From Sagittula stellata E-37 (GTDB lineage Bacteria > Pseudomonadota > Alphaproteobacteria > Rhodobacterales > Rhodobacteraceae), in the NCBI RefSeq assembly GCF_039724765.1, contig NZ_CP155729.1:186001-250000 (forward strand): a DNA stretch of 64,000 bases. The letters are read 5' to 3'. Below the pieces are notes generated by a model. It saw only the letters and a list, made by a program, of their open reading frames with translations, was not told the origin of the DNA and ran no database searches. Both the position numbers and the translations under genes were made by a program. Below, piece by piece: positions 17,601 through 26,211 of the stretch (positions are counted from its first letter, which is position 1; every line of letters begins with the position of its first letter).

Positions 17601-20060
17601 CACCGGGCGCGTGATGCGGCGTTCCACCGGACGGCCCGACATCTCGGACATGCGCAGGGTGACACGCGCCTCCATGGGGCGACCCATCGGGTCCATGTCC
17701 GGCAGCGGCAGCGCCAGTTCGGCCTTGCCCGCGCCGTCGGTCGTCAGGTCCGCCGGGAAACTGTCAGTCCGGTACTCGGCCTCGTCGTCGTGACGCCCGA
17801 ACCGGTAGCCCGGGAAGGCGTCGAGCGTGGTGCGCGTGGCCAGCCGCAGCTCGCCCTCGATGGGCAGGTCGGCGCCGGGCGCCCCGAACAGGTAGCGCGC
17901 GTCCACCGACAGCGTGGGCGGCGACAGCGGATTGATCGGCCCCTCCGGCAGCGCCAGATCAAAGTCGATGCGTTCCGGCACGAAGTCCTCGACCAGCACG
18001 GTCTCGGATGTCAGAGCCTCACCCTCGGGGTCGGCAAAGACCTCGATCCGCCAGGTGCCGCGCGGCACGGCATCGGCCAGCGGCAGACGGAAGACGTGCC
18101 CGCCCGCGCCGACGCCGTCCGAAACGTGGCGCGAATATTCCACCCCGTCGGGCCGCAGCAGCACGGCGGTCAGCGGCACATCCGGCAGCGCCTGCGCCTC
18201 CGGATCGCGGACCAGCGTGGTGACATGGATGACCTCGCCCGCGCGATAGGCGCCACGGTCGGTCGCAAGGAAAGCGTCGATCGGCCCGGCGGGGGCACGC
18301 CCCTCGACACCGCGGTCGGACAGGTCGAACGCCGGGTCGGTCAGCGACAGGAAGGCAAGGTCCTCCTCGTCGCGCTGCGCCATGACCAACGCCGGGGCAG
18401 AGCCGTCCGTGCCGCGCAGCAGCCCCGGCGCAAAGCGTGCGACGCCCTCTGCATCGGTGGTGGCGACCTCCAGCGGGCGGTTGGCGCGGGCCAGAAGCGT
18501 GACCTCCAGCCCTTCGATGGGCTCCGCGTTGGCAAGGTCGCGGGCAAAGACCGTCAGCCCGTCGTTGCCCTGCATCGTCGTCAGGCCGATGTCGGACAGC
18601 AGGAACCACTGCGTCGCCCGGGCCTCGCCGTCGATGTCGCTGGGGACCTGCGCGGTCAGCGCGTAGATCCCGGCGGGCAGATCGCCCACGGCGTCGCCCA
18701 TCGGCAGACGGGTGACCATGTCACGGTTCAGTTCGTTCTGGACCTCGCCGGTGCCGGTCCAGATCTCCTCTGCCAGTTCTCGGGCAAAGTAATCCTCGTC
18801 GTACTGGCCCAGCGGTTGCCCGAAATAATCGTTCTGGATCGCACGGATCAGGTTGCGGTCGGACACGCGGCGCAGCGTCAGCTTGAGTTCCGAGGTGTTC
18901 ACAGTCTCCACCGGCAGGCCCGCGTCGGCGGTGCGCGGCAGCACGTAGGACCGGCCCGGGAACGTCACGGCAGGCGAGCGGTCGCGCACGTAGGCGGTGA
19001 TCGGAACGTCGCGCACCAGCTCTTCGCCATCGTCGGAGGGCAGCCCGGCGCGGAAGGTCACCGTGTGGCGCGACCCGTGCTCCACCCCCGTCACGCAGAC
19101 CCGGCTGTCGTCGGCGGTCACCGCCAGACGCGGATCGGCGAGGCGGACGTAGTTGGAATAGTCGACACCCGCGCGCTTCAGCGGCCGGTTGAACTCTGCG
19201 CAGATGCGGGGCTGGGCGCTGTCGGAATCCACTGTGTGTTCGACAATGCGGAAGCCGTACTTGCCGATGGCCACATCCAGCAGCTCCGTCACCTCGGGCC
19301 CGGCACCCAGCCGCTCCGCAAGACGCAGCGCCGGGATCATGTCGCGCCCGCGGTTCTGCTGTTCCAGGCGGGCGGCAAGGTCCTTCGCCGCATCGATCTG
19401 CTGCGGCGCGTCCTCTGCCCGCAGATAGGCGTTGATCGCCGCCAGCCAGGCACGTGTGCGGTAGCGCCGTTCGTCGGACCCGTTCAGCGTGGCCGCCAGG
19501 TCGTTCGACAGACGCCCGTACTGCAGCCAAAGCTCCGCCGTATCGGTCTGCGCCAGCGCGGCGCCCGTCCAGTGGACCGCGTCCCGCAGGTTGCCCGCCG
19601 TGCGCGAGCTTTGCGCGGCGTCCAGAAGCTGCTCGACCGTGTACTTGCCGCCGCCGTGGCGGACGGCCAGCGCCTCTGCCTCGTTGCGGGCCTGCGCGAA
19701 ATCGGCCGGCCTCAGGAAGGTCAGGTCGCCGAAACGTGCGCGCCCACGCTCCAGCACTGCCGGGTCGGCCTCGACCAGCCGGGCCGAGATGGCGCCGTCG
19801 TAGGGCGACGTGTTCGTCACGCCCGACTTCGGGAAACAGGAATTGTTGCGCGTGTTGAAGGTAAAGGCCCGGCAGCCTTCGGTATTGAGACAGACCCTCT
19901 GACAGGCATCCAGCGTCGTATCGAAGAGCGATTGAAGGTCGGACCCGGCGAAATCCATATCGCGGGAAACGACGAAACGCCGGTCGGGCACCGCGTCCTG
20001 GGCATGGACCATGGGTGCCGCGAAGATGCCCAGAATCAGGGCAAGAGCAAAACGACGCAT
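14643..20060 (-). CDS. Bacterial alpha-2-macroglobulin with N-terminal PAN/apple domain
   Basis: Very large secreted protease-trap protein (1805 residues). The start ATG at 20060 follows GGAGCTTTTG and opens a classical signal peptide (MRRFALALILGIFAAPMVHA); there is no lipobox cysteine, unlike many family members. A cysteine-rich PAN/apple-like module follows at about 26-95 (DACQRVCLNTEGCRAFTFN). Long runs of MG domains come next, including DRGAYRAGEVIHV (a motif conserved in the family). A thioester motif, GCTEQ, has its Cys at about 1366, so the trap chemistry should be intact. It heads the operon with the glycolipid-binding-domain protein and pbpC. It should act in the periplasm, entrapping proteases when the outer membrane is breached. 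Confidence 0.95.
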   Translation of the reverse strand: MRRFALALILGIFAAPMVHAQDAVPDRRFVVSRDMDFAGSDLQSLFDTTLDACQRVCLNTEGCRAFTFNTRNNSCFPKSGVTNTSPYDGAISARLVEADPAVLERGRARFGDLTFLRPADFAQARNEAEALAVRHGGGKYTVEQLLDAAQSSRTAGNLRDAVHWTGAALAQTDTAELWLQYGRLSNDLAATLNGSDERRYRTRAWLAAINAYLRAEDAPQQIDAAKDLAARLEQQNRGRDMIPALRLAERLGAGPEVTELLDVAIGKYGFRIVEHTVDSDSAQPRICAEFNRPLKRAGVDYSNYVRLADPRLAVTADDSRVCVTGVEHGSRHTVTFRAGLPSDDGEELVRDVPITAYVRDRSPAVTFPGRSYVLPRTADAGLPVETVNTSELKLTLRRVSDRNLIRAIQNDYFGQPLGQYDEDYFARELAEEIWTGTGEVQNELNRDMVTRLPMGDAVGDLPAGIYALTAQVPSDIDGEARATQWFLLSDIGLTTMQGNDGLTVFARDLANAEPIEGLEVTLLARANRPLEVATTDAEGVARFAPGLLRGTDGSAPALVMAQRDEEDLAFLSLTDPAFDLSDRGVEGRAPAGPIDAFLATDRGAYRAGEVIHVTTLVRDPEAQALPDVPLTAVLLRPDGVEYSRHVSDGVGAGGHVFRLPLADAVPRGTWRIEVFADPEGEALTSETVLVEDFVPERIDFDLALPEGPINPLSPPTLSVDARYLFGAPGADLPIEGELRLATRTTLDAFPGYRFGRHDDEAEYRTDSFPADLTTDGAGKAELALPLPDMDPMGRPMEARVTLRMSEMSGRPVERRITRPVAPPTAMIGIKPTAEDFPENAEARFQVIALGPDLERMEMAVSWTVNRVRTRYQWYQQYGSWYWEPMTTRTTVARGEGRLGADPLEIAADVKWGQYEVVVERTDGAYLAASMGFSAGWYAPASADDTPDMLEMSLDSEAYREGETAQLRMVPRYAGKAVVTVLSDRVISMQEVEVTEGENLLDLPVTEEWGAGVYVTAQVIRPMDVAAGQNPARALGLTHAAVDPGDMKLAVSVDAPDEIAPRGPLSATVNIANVADGETAYVTVAAVDVGILNLTAFDTPDPAGYYFGQRRLGVEIRDIYGRLIDGLDGAMGTVRSGGDGAAGMDLQSPPPTEELVAFFSGPVTVQDGKAEVSFDIPDFNGTVRLMAVAWSASGVGSAEKDVFVRDPVVVSAAMPRFLTPGDETRLALEFTHTRGAAGEMPLEITAGDGLTLGPVATTITLAEGGKTTFEAALGAVDVGDQKITVALTTPEGAVLTKTLTLGVRANDPAVGATRRFQLAAGQTFTLDREIFANLRPEKASALVSAGPLARFDAPGLLASLDQYPYGCTEQVTSKALPLLYMSSIAEPLGLGSKDRIDLRIQQSITRVLTRQAPNGAFGLWGAYSGDEWLNAYVTDFLSRARAAGYTVPDIAFRNALDNLKNEIAYAADFDDGGEDIAYALMVLAREGEAAMGDLRYYADERADNFATPLAQAQLGAALAAYGDQPRADSMFSKAAARIASQPPVEGQVYRADYGSRLRDTAGVLSLAVEARSDSIDTGALTTRIASYDRPMSTQEQAWALLAAHAMVQDPTVSGLELDGAPLAGPFVRRIAAQGMQPTTLRNTSDTPTDVTLTTLGVPEGATEASGYGYTIERAYFTMDGDPVGDIAVGDRMVAVVTVRPAEDTRARLIIDDPLPAGLEIDNPSLIRSGDVRGLDWLETSDTEFSEFRADRFIAAVDQRDESPIRLAYILRAVSPGTFHQPAALVEDMYRPEYRATTSSGSVSVAE

Positions 20061-20221
20061 CAAAAGCTCCTTTCGTCTCAATGGATTCAGACTGCCATGC
20101 CGCAGGGGGCGGGGCAAGGATTCTGCAGGTCCGGTTTCCCGCACCCTCGCGTGGCACAATGGCCTTAAGCCGATCTTCACCACCACCGGGCAAGAGTGCC
20201 CGCGGACCTGGAGGGCAACGG

Positions 20222-22747
20222 ATGGATCTGGCGGATCGTCTGGCCGAAGAAAGGCGCGCGCGTCTGGCCGCGGAACGCCTGCTCGAGCTGAAACAGAAGG
20301 AGCTGTTCGAAGCGAACAAGCGCCTTGGCGATCATGCCCTCAAGCTCAGCCACGAAATCCGCGAAACCCGGCACGAGGTGGCAGAGGTCCGCAGCCAGCA
20401 CAAGCGCGTGGTGCAGGAGCTGGGTCAGGCCACGGAAAAGATCGAGGTCGTCACCGAACAGCTCTGGTCCGCGATGGAGACGATTCGCGACGGCTTTGCG
20501 ATGTTCGACGAAGAGCGGCGGCTTGAGCTGGCAAACCCGGCCTACCTCTCCGTTTTCGAAGGTCTCGACCACATCGCGCCGGGCGTGCCCTATCCCGATA
20601 TTCTGGCCACCTTCGCCGAAGAAGGGCTGATCGACCTGCAGGGCGAGGACCCGAAAGGCTGGCAGTTGAGGATGCTGGCCCGGTGGGAACAGGACCCGAT
20701 CCCGAACACGACGCTCAGGCTGTGGAACGGGCGTTTCGTGAAGGTCCGGGAACGGCACCTTCCCGACGGCGGCATCGTCTCTCTGACGGTCGACATCACC
20801 GACCTGATGCGCATGTGGTCCGCGGTTGAGGAACTGCCAGACGGTTTCGTGATCTACGATGCCGAGGACCGGCTGCTGATGTGCAACCAGCCCTACCGCG
20901 ACTACTACAAGGCCAGCGCCCCCGCGATGGTCCCCGGCACCACCTTCGAGGATATCCTGCGCTACGGTCTGAAAAACGGCCAGTACGCCGAAGCGGTCGG
21001 ACGGGAGGAGGAGTGGCTGGAAGACCGGTTGACCAAACACCGCTTCGCCGAGCTGGAACATGAGCAGCAACTGGACGACGGGCGCTGGCTCCGCATCTAC
21101 GAACGGGAAACCACCGATGGCGGGCGCGTCGGCCTGCGCGTCGACATCACCCAGATCAAGGAAGACCAGCAGCGCCTGAAAGAGGCGACGATCCGGGCAG
21201 AGGCCGCCAATCGCGCCAAGTCCGCCTTTCTCGCCAACATGAGCCACGAGATCAGGACCCCGATGAACGGCGTCGTCGGCATGGCCGACCTCCTGCGTGA
21301 AACCGAACTCAACGACGAGCAGAAGCTTTACGCCGATACCATCCGCTCCTCCGGAGAGGCACTGCTGGTCATCATCAACGACATCCTCGACTATTCGAAG
21401 ATCGAGGCCGAAAAGCTGGTGCTGAACCCCGAACCATTCGATCTGGAGCGTGCGATCCACGATGTCGTGATGCTGCTCCAGCCCACGGCGCGCGACAAGG
21501 ACATCACGCTGCTCGTCGACTACGACATGTTCCTGCCCACACATTTCGTCGGCGACCCGGGCCGCGTCCGGCAAATCCTCACCAACCTCGTGGGCAACGC
21601 GGTAAAGTTCACCGTACAGGGCTACGTTCTGGTCCGCGTCGTCGGCGTGATGGAGGACGGGGGAAGCACCGCGGTCCACATCACGGTGGAGGACACCGGC
21701 ATCGGCATCCCCGCCGACAAGGTCGAGCACGTCTTTGGCGAATTCAACCAGGTCGAGGACGAGCGTAACCGCAAATTCGAAGGCACCGGGCTGGGGCTGG
21801 CCATCACCCGCCGCCTGGTCGAGCTGATGGGCGGAGAGGTCTGGGTGGAGTCCGAGCCGGGCCGGGGCAGCTTCTTCGGCCTGCGCATCATGCTCAGGAC
21901 CGACGAACACCCGGCCTACGAGACGGCGCAACTGCCCCGCCACCTGAAACGCATCCTGGTGGTGGACGACCACGGCCCCAACCGCTCCATCCTGACCAAG
22001 CAACTGGCCATGCTGGGGCTCGAAATCACCTACTGCACCACAGGGTCCGAGGCGATCGACGCATTTTCGGACGCACATGACCTGTTGATGGCGGAAAACG
22101 ATCTGCCCGACATGACCGGCGCCGAACTGGCCCGGCAGCTTCAGCGCGGACACCCGGGCCTGCCGGTGATCCTGTTTGCCGACCACCCCAGCCACCTGCC
22201 CGAAGGCATCGCCGACAGCGTCCTCGCCGTCCTGCAAAGACCCGTGCCACGCCGCGCGCTTTTCGACGCGCTGGAAAAGGTGCACCAGATGCCGCCCCGG
22301 TCCGCGCGCCCGGCCTCGCCGCTCCGGGTCGAGCAAGAAACGGTCGCCCCGCCGCTGCTCGACATTCTGGTCGCGGAGGACAACAAGACCAACCAGCTTG
22401 TCATGCGCAAGATGACAAAGGACTTCCCGGTCGCCCTCCGCTTCGCCAACAACGGGGTGGAGGCCGTCGATGCCTTCCGCGACCAGCGACCCGACCTGAT
22501 CTTCATGGACATTTCCATGCCCCGGATGGACGGCAAGCAGGCCACCCGCGAAATCCGCAGGCTGGAGGACGGCGCCCCCCCTGTGCCCATCGTCGCCGTC
22601 ACCGCCCACGCCATGGACGGCGACCGGGAAAGCATCCTGGAGGCCGGGCTGACGGACTACCTCACCAAACCGCTCCGCAAGTCCGAACTGGCCGCGATGA
22701 TCGACACCTATGCGCCGCGCCGCGCCACACGCGACGCGGCGGAGTAG
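20222..22747 (+). CDS. Cytoplasmic PAS hybrid histidine kinase with a degenerate first receiver
   Basis: Soluble sensor kinase of 841 residues without membrane helices. Order: N-terminal coiled coil (about 1-85), two PAS modules (about 88-200 and 205-310, each ending in an LTVDITDL- or LRVDITQI-type strand), HisKA with phospho-acceptor His342 in [12 protein letters not shown], HATPase (NLVGNAVKF, then DTGIGIP, then GTGLGLAI), and two receivers. The first receiver keeps VVDD but has Glu625 where the phospho-acceptor Asp belongs and Arg for the conserved Lys. The second is intact, with Asp763 in FMDISMPRMDG and TKP. GGAGGGCAACGG precedes the ATG at 20222. It is divergent from the alpha-2-macroglobulin operon. 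No output regulator is adjacent, so the signal probably passes through an Hpt protein elsewhere. Confidence 0.93.
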   Translation: MDLADRLAEERRARLAAERLLELKQKELFEANKRLGDHALKLSHEIRETRHEVAEVRSQHKRVVQELGQATEKIEVVTEQLWSAMETIRDGFAMFDEERRLELANPAYLSVFEGLDHIAPGVPYPDILATFAEEGLIDLQGEDPKGWQLRMLARWEQDPIPNTTLRLWNGRFVKVRERHLPDGGIVSLTVDITDLMRMWSAVEELPDGFVIYDAEDRLLMCNQPYRDYYKASAPAMVPGTTFEDILRYGLKNGQYAEAVGREEEWLEDRLTKHRFAELEHEQQLDDGRWLRIYERETTDGGRVGLRVDITQIKEDQQRLKEATIRAEAANRAKSAFLANMSHEIRTPMNGVVGMADLLRETELNDEQKLYADTIRSSGEALLVIINDILDYSKIEAEKLVLNPEPFDLERAIHDVVMLLQPTARDKDITLLVDYDMFLPTHFVGDPGRVRQILTNLVGNAVKFTVQGYVLVRVVGVMEDGGSTAVHITVEDTGIGIPADKVEHVFGEFNQVEDERNRKFEGTGLGLAITRRLVELMGGEVWVESEPGRGSFFGLRIMLRTDEHPAYETAQLPRHLKRILVVDDHGPNRSILTKQLAMLGLEITYCTTGSEAIDAFSDAHDLLMAENDLPDMTGAELARQLQRGHPGLPVILFADHPSHLPEGIADSVLAVLQRPVPRRALFDALEKVHQMPPRSARPASPLRVEQETVAPPLLDILVAEDNKTNQLVMRKMTKDFPVALRFANNGVEAVDAFRDQRPDLIFMDISMPRMDGKQATREIRRLEDGAPPVPIVAVTAHAMDGDRESILEAGLTDYLTKPLRKSELAAMIDTYAPRRATRDAAE

Positions 22748-22756
22748 GCAGGCAGT

Positions 22757-23536
22757 TCAGGCCGCTGCCGCGTCTTCGCTGCGCACGAACACCGGGCGGT
22801 CCTGTTCCGACATGTCTGGCCTGAAGCGATAGCCGCCAAGGTCGAAATCGACGATTCCCGCCGGATCGGTCAGCCGCCGCTGGACGATGAAACGCGCCAT
22901 GGCGCCCCGCGCCCGCTTGGCGAAGAAGCTGACGATCTTCGGGCCGCCGGGCTTCATCTCCATGAACTGCGGCGTGACGACCCGCAGCCCAAGCGCCTTC
23001 TCCGGCACCGCGCCGAAATACTCCTGGCTGGCACAATTCACCAGCGTGTCGGTGCCCAGCGCCTCGGCTTCGGCGCGCAGGTTCTTCGCAATCTGGTCCC
23101 GCCAGTAATCGTAAAGGTTCGATCCGCGCCGCGTCTTCAGTCGCGATCCCATTTCCAGCCGGTAGGCCTGTATCCCGTCGAGCGGCCGCAACACCCCGTA
23201 AAGGCCGGACAGGATCCGCAAGTGGTCCTGCGCCCAGTCCAGTTCCTCTGGATCGAGCGATCCGGCCTCCAGCCCCATGTAGGTATCGCCGGCAAAGGCG
23301 AGGGCGGCGGGCCTCAGATCTTCCGGCCCGGGCGTGTCGGTGAACGCGCGGAACCGGTCCCGGTTCAGCTTCGCAAGGTCGTCCGACAGGTCCATCAACC
23401 CCTTGAGATCGCGCAGCGTCAGGTTGCGCGCGGTCTTCGCCAGCCGCTGCGCGTCCGCCTCGAACTTCGGTTCGGTCATCGCGACCGAGCGCTCCGTCCA
23501 GTCCAGCCGCTTGGCCGGTGATATCGTCACAAGCAT
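22757..23536 (-). CDS. yaaA: Peroxide stress protein YaaA
   Basis: Cytoplasmic DUF328/UPF0246 protein; in E. coli YaaA lowers intracellular iron during peroxide stress and binds DNA. The 259 residues show the family N terminus MLVTISPAKRLDW, AFAGDTYMGL (about 79-88), LRILSGLYGVLRPLD (about 106-120), YRLEMGSRL and the C-terminal VSFFAKRARGAMARF. The ATG at 23536 is at the conserved start. A longer open frame continues into recQ without similarity. It lies 34 bp after recQ on the same strand and probably shares its transcript, giving a DNA-repair/oxidative-stress pair. It ends 9 bp from the convergent histidine kinase gene. Confidence 0.93.
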   Translation of the reverse strand: MLVTISPAKRLDWTERSVAMTEPKFEADAQRLAKTARNLTLRDLKGLMDLSDDLAKLNRDRFRAFTDTPGPEDLRPAALAFAGDTYMGLEAGSLDPEELDWAQDHLRILSGLYGVLRPLDGIQAYRLEMGSRLKTRRGSNLYDYWRDQIAKNLRAEAEALGTDTLVNCASQEYFGAVPEKALGLRVVTPQFMEMKPGGPKIVSFFAKRARGAMARFIVQRRLTDPAGIVDFDLGGYRFRPDMSEQDRPVFVRSEDAAAA

Positions 23537-23570
23537 GTCAAATCCCCCAGGTCGCCGTCCGGATCGCCAC

Positions 23571-25631
23571 TTAGTCCACGGCGCGCAACACGTCCAGAAA
23601 CGCGGCGCCGAACCGTTCCGCTCGCTTGTCGCCCAGAAGACGTTCGATCCCGGCCTCGCTGTCGGGACGCGCCTCCGCCAGTTTCGCAAGCGACGACGCC
23701 GTGCAGGACAGCGGTTTCTCCGTTCCGTCCTCTCCCCGCACCAGCCGCGCCTGGCATTCCAGCAGCGCATCGTAGACCGACCCCGCCCCGCGCGCCGCAA
23801 CCCGCAATCGCACGGGGTGCACCTCCTCGGCGGCACCGGTCAGCACCTCAAGAAAGGCGCGCCCATAGCTCTCCAGCTTCTTCGCGCCAACCCCGTTGAT
23901 CGCCGCCATCTGGTCCAGCGTGGCGGGCCGGTTCTCCGCCATCTCGATCAGGGTCCGGTCCGGGAAGATCATGTAGGGCGGCACCTGTGCCTCGCGCGCC
24001 AGAGCCGTCCGCTTCGCCTTCAGCGCCGAGAACATCGGCGCGTGTTCCTCAGACACCAGCGCCTTCACCGCCGGACGCCGGTCCGCCGCCTTGCTCAGCA
24101 CGTCCTTGCGCAGGGAAACCCGCTCCTCGCCGCGCAGGATCGGCAAGGCCCGGTCGGTCATCACCAGCGCGCCGTGCCGCTCCGCATCCGGGCGGATCAG
24201 GTCGCGGCCCATCATCTGCCGGAACACCGCTTGCCACTGACCTTTGGACAGGTCCTTGCCGACGCCGAAGGTCGGCAGCTTGTCATGACCGCGCTGCGTG
24301 ACCTTGTCGGTGTCGCGGCCCGTCAGGATGTCGATCAGGTGCCCCGCGCCGAAACTCTCCTGCGTCCTGAGCGCGGCGGACAGCGCTTTGCGCACCGCCT
24401 CCGTCCCGTCGAAGACCTCGGGCGGCGTGTCGCACAGATCGCAGTTGCCGCAAGGCTCGGCCGTTTCGCCGAAATACGCCAGCAGCGCCTGCCGCCGGCA
24501 CCCCAGCGCCTCCGCCAGCCCCAGAAGCGCGTTCAGCCTCCCGTGGTCCGCCGCGCGCCGCTCCGGCGGGGCCATGCCCTCGTCGATCTGCGTGCGCCGC
24601 AGCCGGATGTCCTCCGGCCCGTACAGCGTCATCGTCTCCGCCGGCGCCCCATCCCGTCCGGCACGCCCGATCTCCTGATAATAGGACTCTATCGATTTCG
24701 GCAGATCCGCATGCGCCACCCAACGGATATCCGGCTTGTCGACACCCATCCCGAAAGCCACCGTCGCGCAGACGATCAACCCGTCCTCCCGGGCAAAGCG
24801 CTCCTCCACATGGCGTCGGTCGTCCGCCTCCATGCCGCCGTGGTAGTGACAGGCCGAATGGCCGTCCTCGCGCAGCGCCCGGGCGATGCCCTCGGTCTTG
24901 GCCCGCGTCCCGCAGTAGACGATGCCCGACTGCCCGCGCCGCGCGCCCCCGAACGCCAGAACCTGCGCCCGCGGCCCGTCCTTAGGCTGGAAGGCCAGAT
25001 GAATGTTCGGCCGGTCGAAACCGCGCAGGAAGGTCCTGGGCGCGGCGCCGTCGAACAGGCGGCTCACCATCTCCTCCTGCGTCTCGACATCCGCCGTCGC
25101 GGTGAACGCCGCCAGCGGCACGCCAAGGGCGCGCCGCAATTCGCCGATCCGCAGGTAGTCGGGACGGAAATCGTGGCCCCACTGGCTGACGCAATGCGCC
25201 TCGTCCACGGCGATCAGCGACACGCCCGCCTGAGCCAGCATGCGCTGTGTGCCCGCGCTCGCCAGCCGCTCCGGCGCCAGGTACAATAGCTTCAGTTCGC
25301 CGGCATGCAGCATGTCCCAGACCGCATCGGTCTCGTCCTGCGTGTTGCCCGAGGTCAGCGCTCCGGCGGCAACACCGGCCTCCCGCAAACCGCGCACCTG
25401 GTCCCGCATCAGCGCAATCAGCGGAGAGATCACCACCGTCACCCCGGGCCGCACCAGCGCAGGCAACTGGAAACACAGCGACTTGCCGCCACCCGTCGGC
25501 ATGATGGCCAGCACGTTCTCGCCCGCCGCAACGGCCTCCACGATCTCGCCCTGTCCGGGGCGAAAGGCGTCAAAGCCGAAAATGTCCTTCAAAAGCCCCT
25601 GAACGGAGGGGCCGTCGGTGTCGCGGGGCAT
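23571..25631 (-). CDS. recQ: ATP-dependent DNA helicase RecQ
   Basis: 3'-5' helicase of recombination and replication-fork repair. The 686 residues include Walker A MPTGGGKS (44-51), the DEAH box at 143-146 followed by the RecQ loop CVSQWGHDFRPDY, motif VI (YYQEIGRAGRDG), the zinc-binding cysteines in CRRQALLAYFGETAEPCGNC (about 376-395), and a winged-helix region. An HRDC domain follows at about 525-600 (FPDRTLIEMAENRPATLDQM), and a second short HRDC-like segment ends the protein. The length exceeds E. coli RecQ (609) because of this extra C-terminal segment. It precedes yaaA by 34 bp. The start at 25631 is standard. Confidence 0.96.
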   Translation of the reverse strand: MPRDTDGPSVQGLLKDIFGFDAFRPGQGEIVEAVAAGENVLAIMPTGGGKSLCFQLPALVRPGVTVVISPLIALMRDQVRGLREAGVAAGALTSGNTQDETDAVWDMLHAGELKLLYLAPERLASAGTQRMLAQAGVSLIAVDEAHCVSQWGHDFRPDYLRIGELRRALGVPLAAFTATADVETQEEMVSRLFDGAAPRTFLRGFDRPNIHLAFQPKDGPRAQVLAFGGARRGQSGIVYCGTRAKTEGIARALREDGHSACHYHGGMEADDRRHVEERFAREDGLIVCATVAFGMGVDKPDIRWVAHADLPKSIESYYQEIGRAGRDGAPAETMTLYGPEDIRLRRTQIDEGMAPPERRAADHGRLNALLGLAEALGCRRQALLAYFGETAEPCGNCDLCDTPPEVFDGTEAVRKALSAALRTQESFGAGHLIDILTGRDTDKVTQRGHDKLPTFGVGKDLSKGQWQAVFRQMMGRDLIRPDAERHGALVMTDRALPILRGEERVSLRKDVLSKAADRRPAVKALVSEEHAPMFSALKAKRTALAREAQVPPYMIFPDRTLIEMAENRPATLDQMAAINGVGAKKLESYGRAFLEVLTGAAEEVHPVRLRVAARGAGSVYDALLECQARLVRGEDGTEKPLSCTASSLAKLAEARPDSEAGIERLLGDKRAERFGAAFLDVLRAVD

Positions 25632-25719
25632 GGGCCAGCCTGTCGGAATTGTCTATATCTGCTCTAGTTCCGACACTCTCATACTAAGATTCGATGAATC
25701 AAGCCCGGATCGCCCCGAC

Positions 25720-25778
25720 CTTCAGCTTGGCGGCAAATACCTCGGGGTGAGGCCGCAGGCCGAGGGGCAGCGCCCCTC
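25720..25778 (+). repeat. Dispersed intergenic repeat, family A copy 1
   Basis: CTTCAGCTTGG followed by CAAATACCTCGGGG, then the self-complementary GGCCGCAGGCC and GGGGCAGCGCCCC. It fills the gap between recQ and the 3' end of yggT. Other copies are near 31657, 35691, 38294 and 59731. Confidence 0.6.
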
Positions 25779-25788
25779 CAACCCGACC

Positions 25789-26076
25789 TCAGAAGAAGGC
25801 GGCGGCGTTGTTGCGCAGGATGATCTCGATGGCGATCACCGCCACGAAGGCGATCAGCGGGGCAAGGTCCAGCCCGCCCATCTGCGGCAGGAACGACCGG
25901 ATGCGGCCGTAGACCGGCTCCAGCAGGCGGTTAAGCCCGTCCCAGATCGACGCCACCAGCGGCTGCCGCAGGTTCAGGATCTGGAAGTTGATCAGCCAGC
26001 TCATGATGACATGGGCGATGATGATGAACTTCACGATGCCGATGATCAGCAGCAGGATCTGGAAAAGAGATGTCAT
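25789..26076 (-). CDS. YggT-family membrane protein
   Basis: Small inner-membrane protein of 95 residues with two hydrophobic regions (about 4-28 and 64-88) and the family loop LVASIWDGLNRLLEPVYGRIRSFLPQMGGLDLAP. Proteins of this family have been linked to osmotic tolerance and to cell division or photosystem partition, but the mechanism is unclear. The start at 26076 (MTSLFQILLLIIGIV) matches the family; a longer frame upstream reads antisense to the thioesterase gene. It appears monocistronic and is divergent from the thioesterase gene, 135 bp away. Confidence 0.9.
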   Translation of the reverse strand: MTSLFQILLLIIGIVKFIIIAHVIMSWLINFQILNLRQPLVASIWDGLNRLLEPVYGRIRSFLPQMGGLDLAPLIAFVAVIAIEIILRNNAAAFF

Positions 26077-26211
26077 CTGTGGGCCTCTCGAACGCTCGGG
26101 TTGCGGGTCACCTAAGCACGCAGGCCGCAGAGGGCAAGTGTGCCGCGAGGTCTTGGTTGACGCTGGTGCCGCGTTGCGCCCAAACCCGGTCCTGAAAACG
26201 ACAGGACCGCC

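Noticed and set aside
16368..20168. 1266-codon plus-strand ORF opposite the alpha-2-macroglobulin
   Set aside because: Long antisense frames are expected in G+C-rich DNA; the translation is rich in Arg, His and Gly with no domain, while the minus strand encodes a complete recognised protein.
20177..22609. 810-codon minus-strand ORF opposite the PAS histidine kinase
   Set aside because: It is a shadow of the kinase gene with low-complexity His/Asp/Gly content and no family character.
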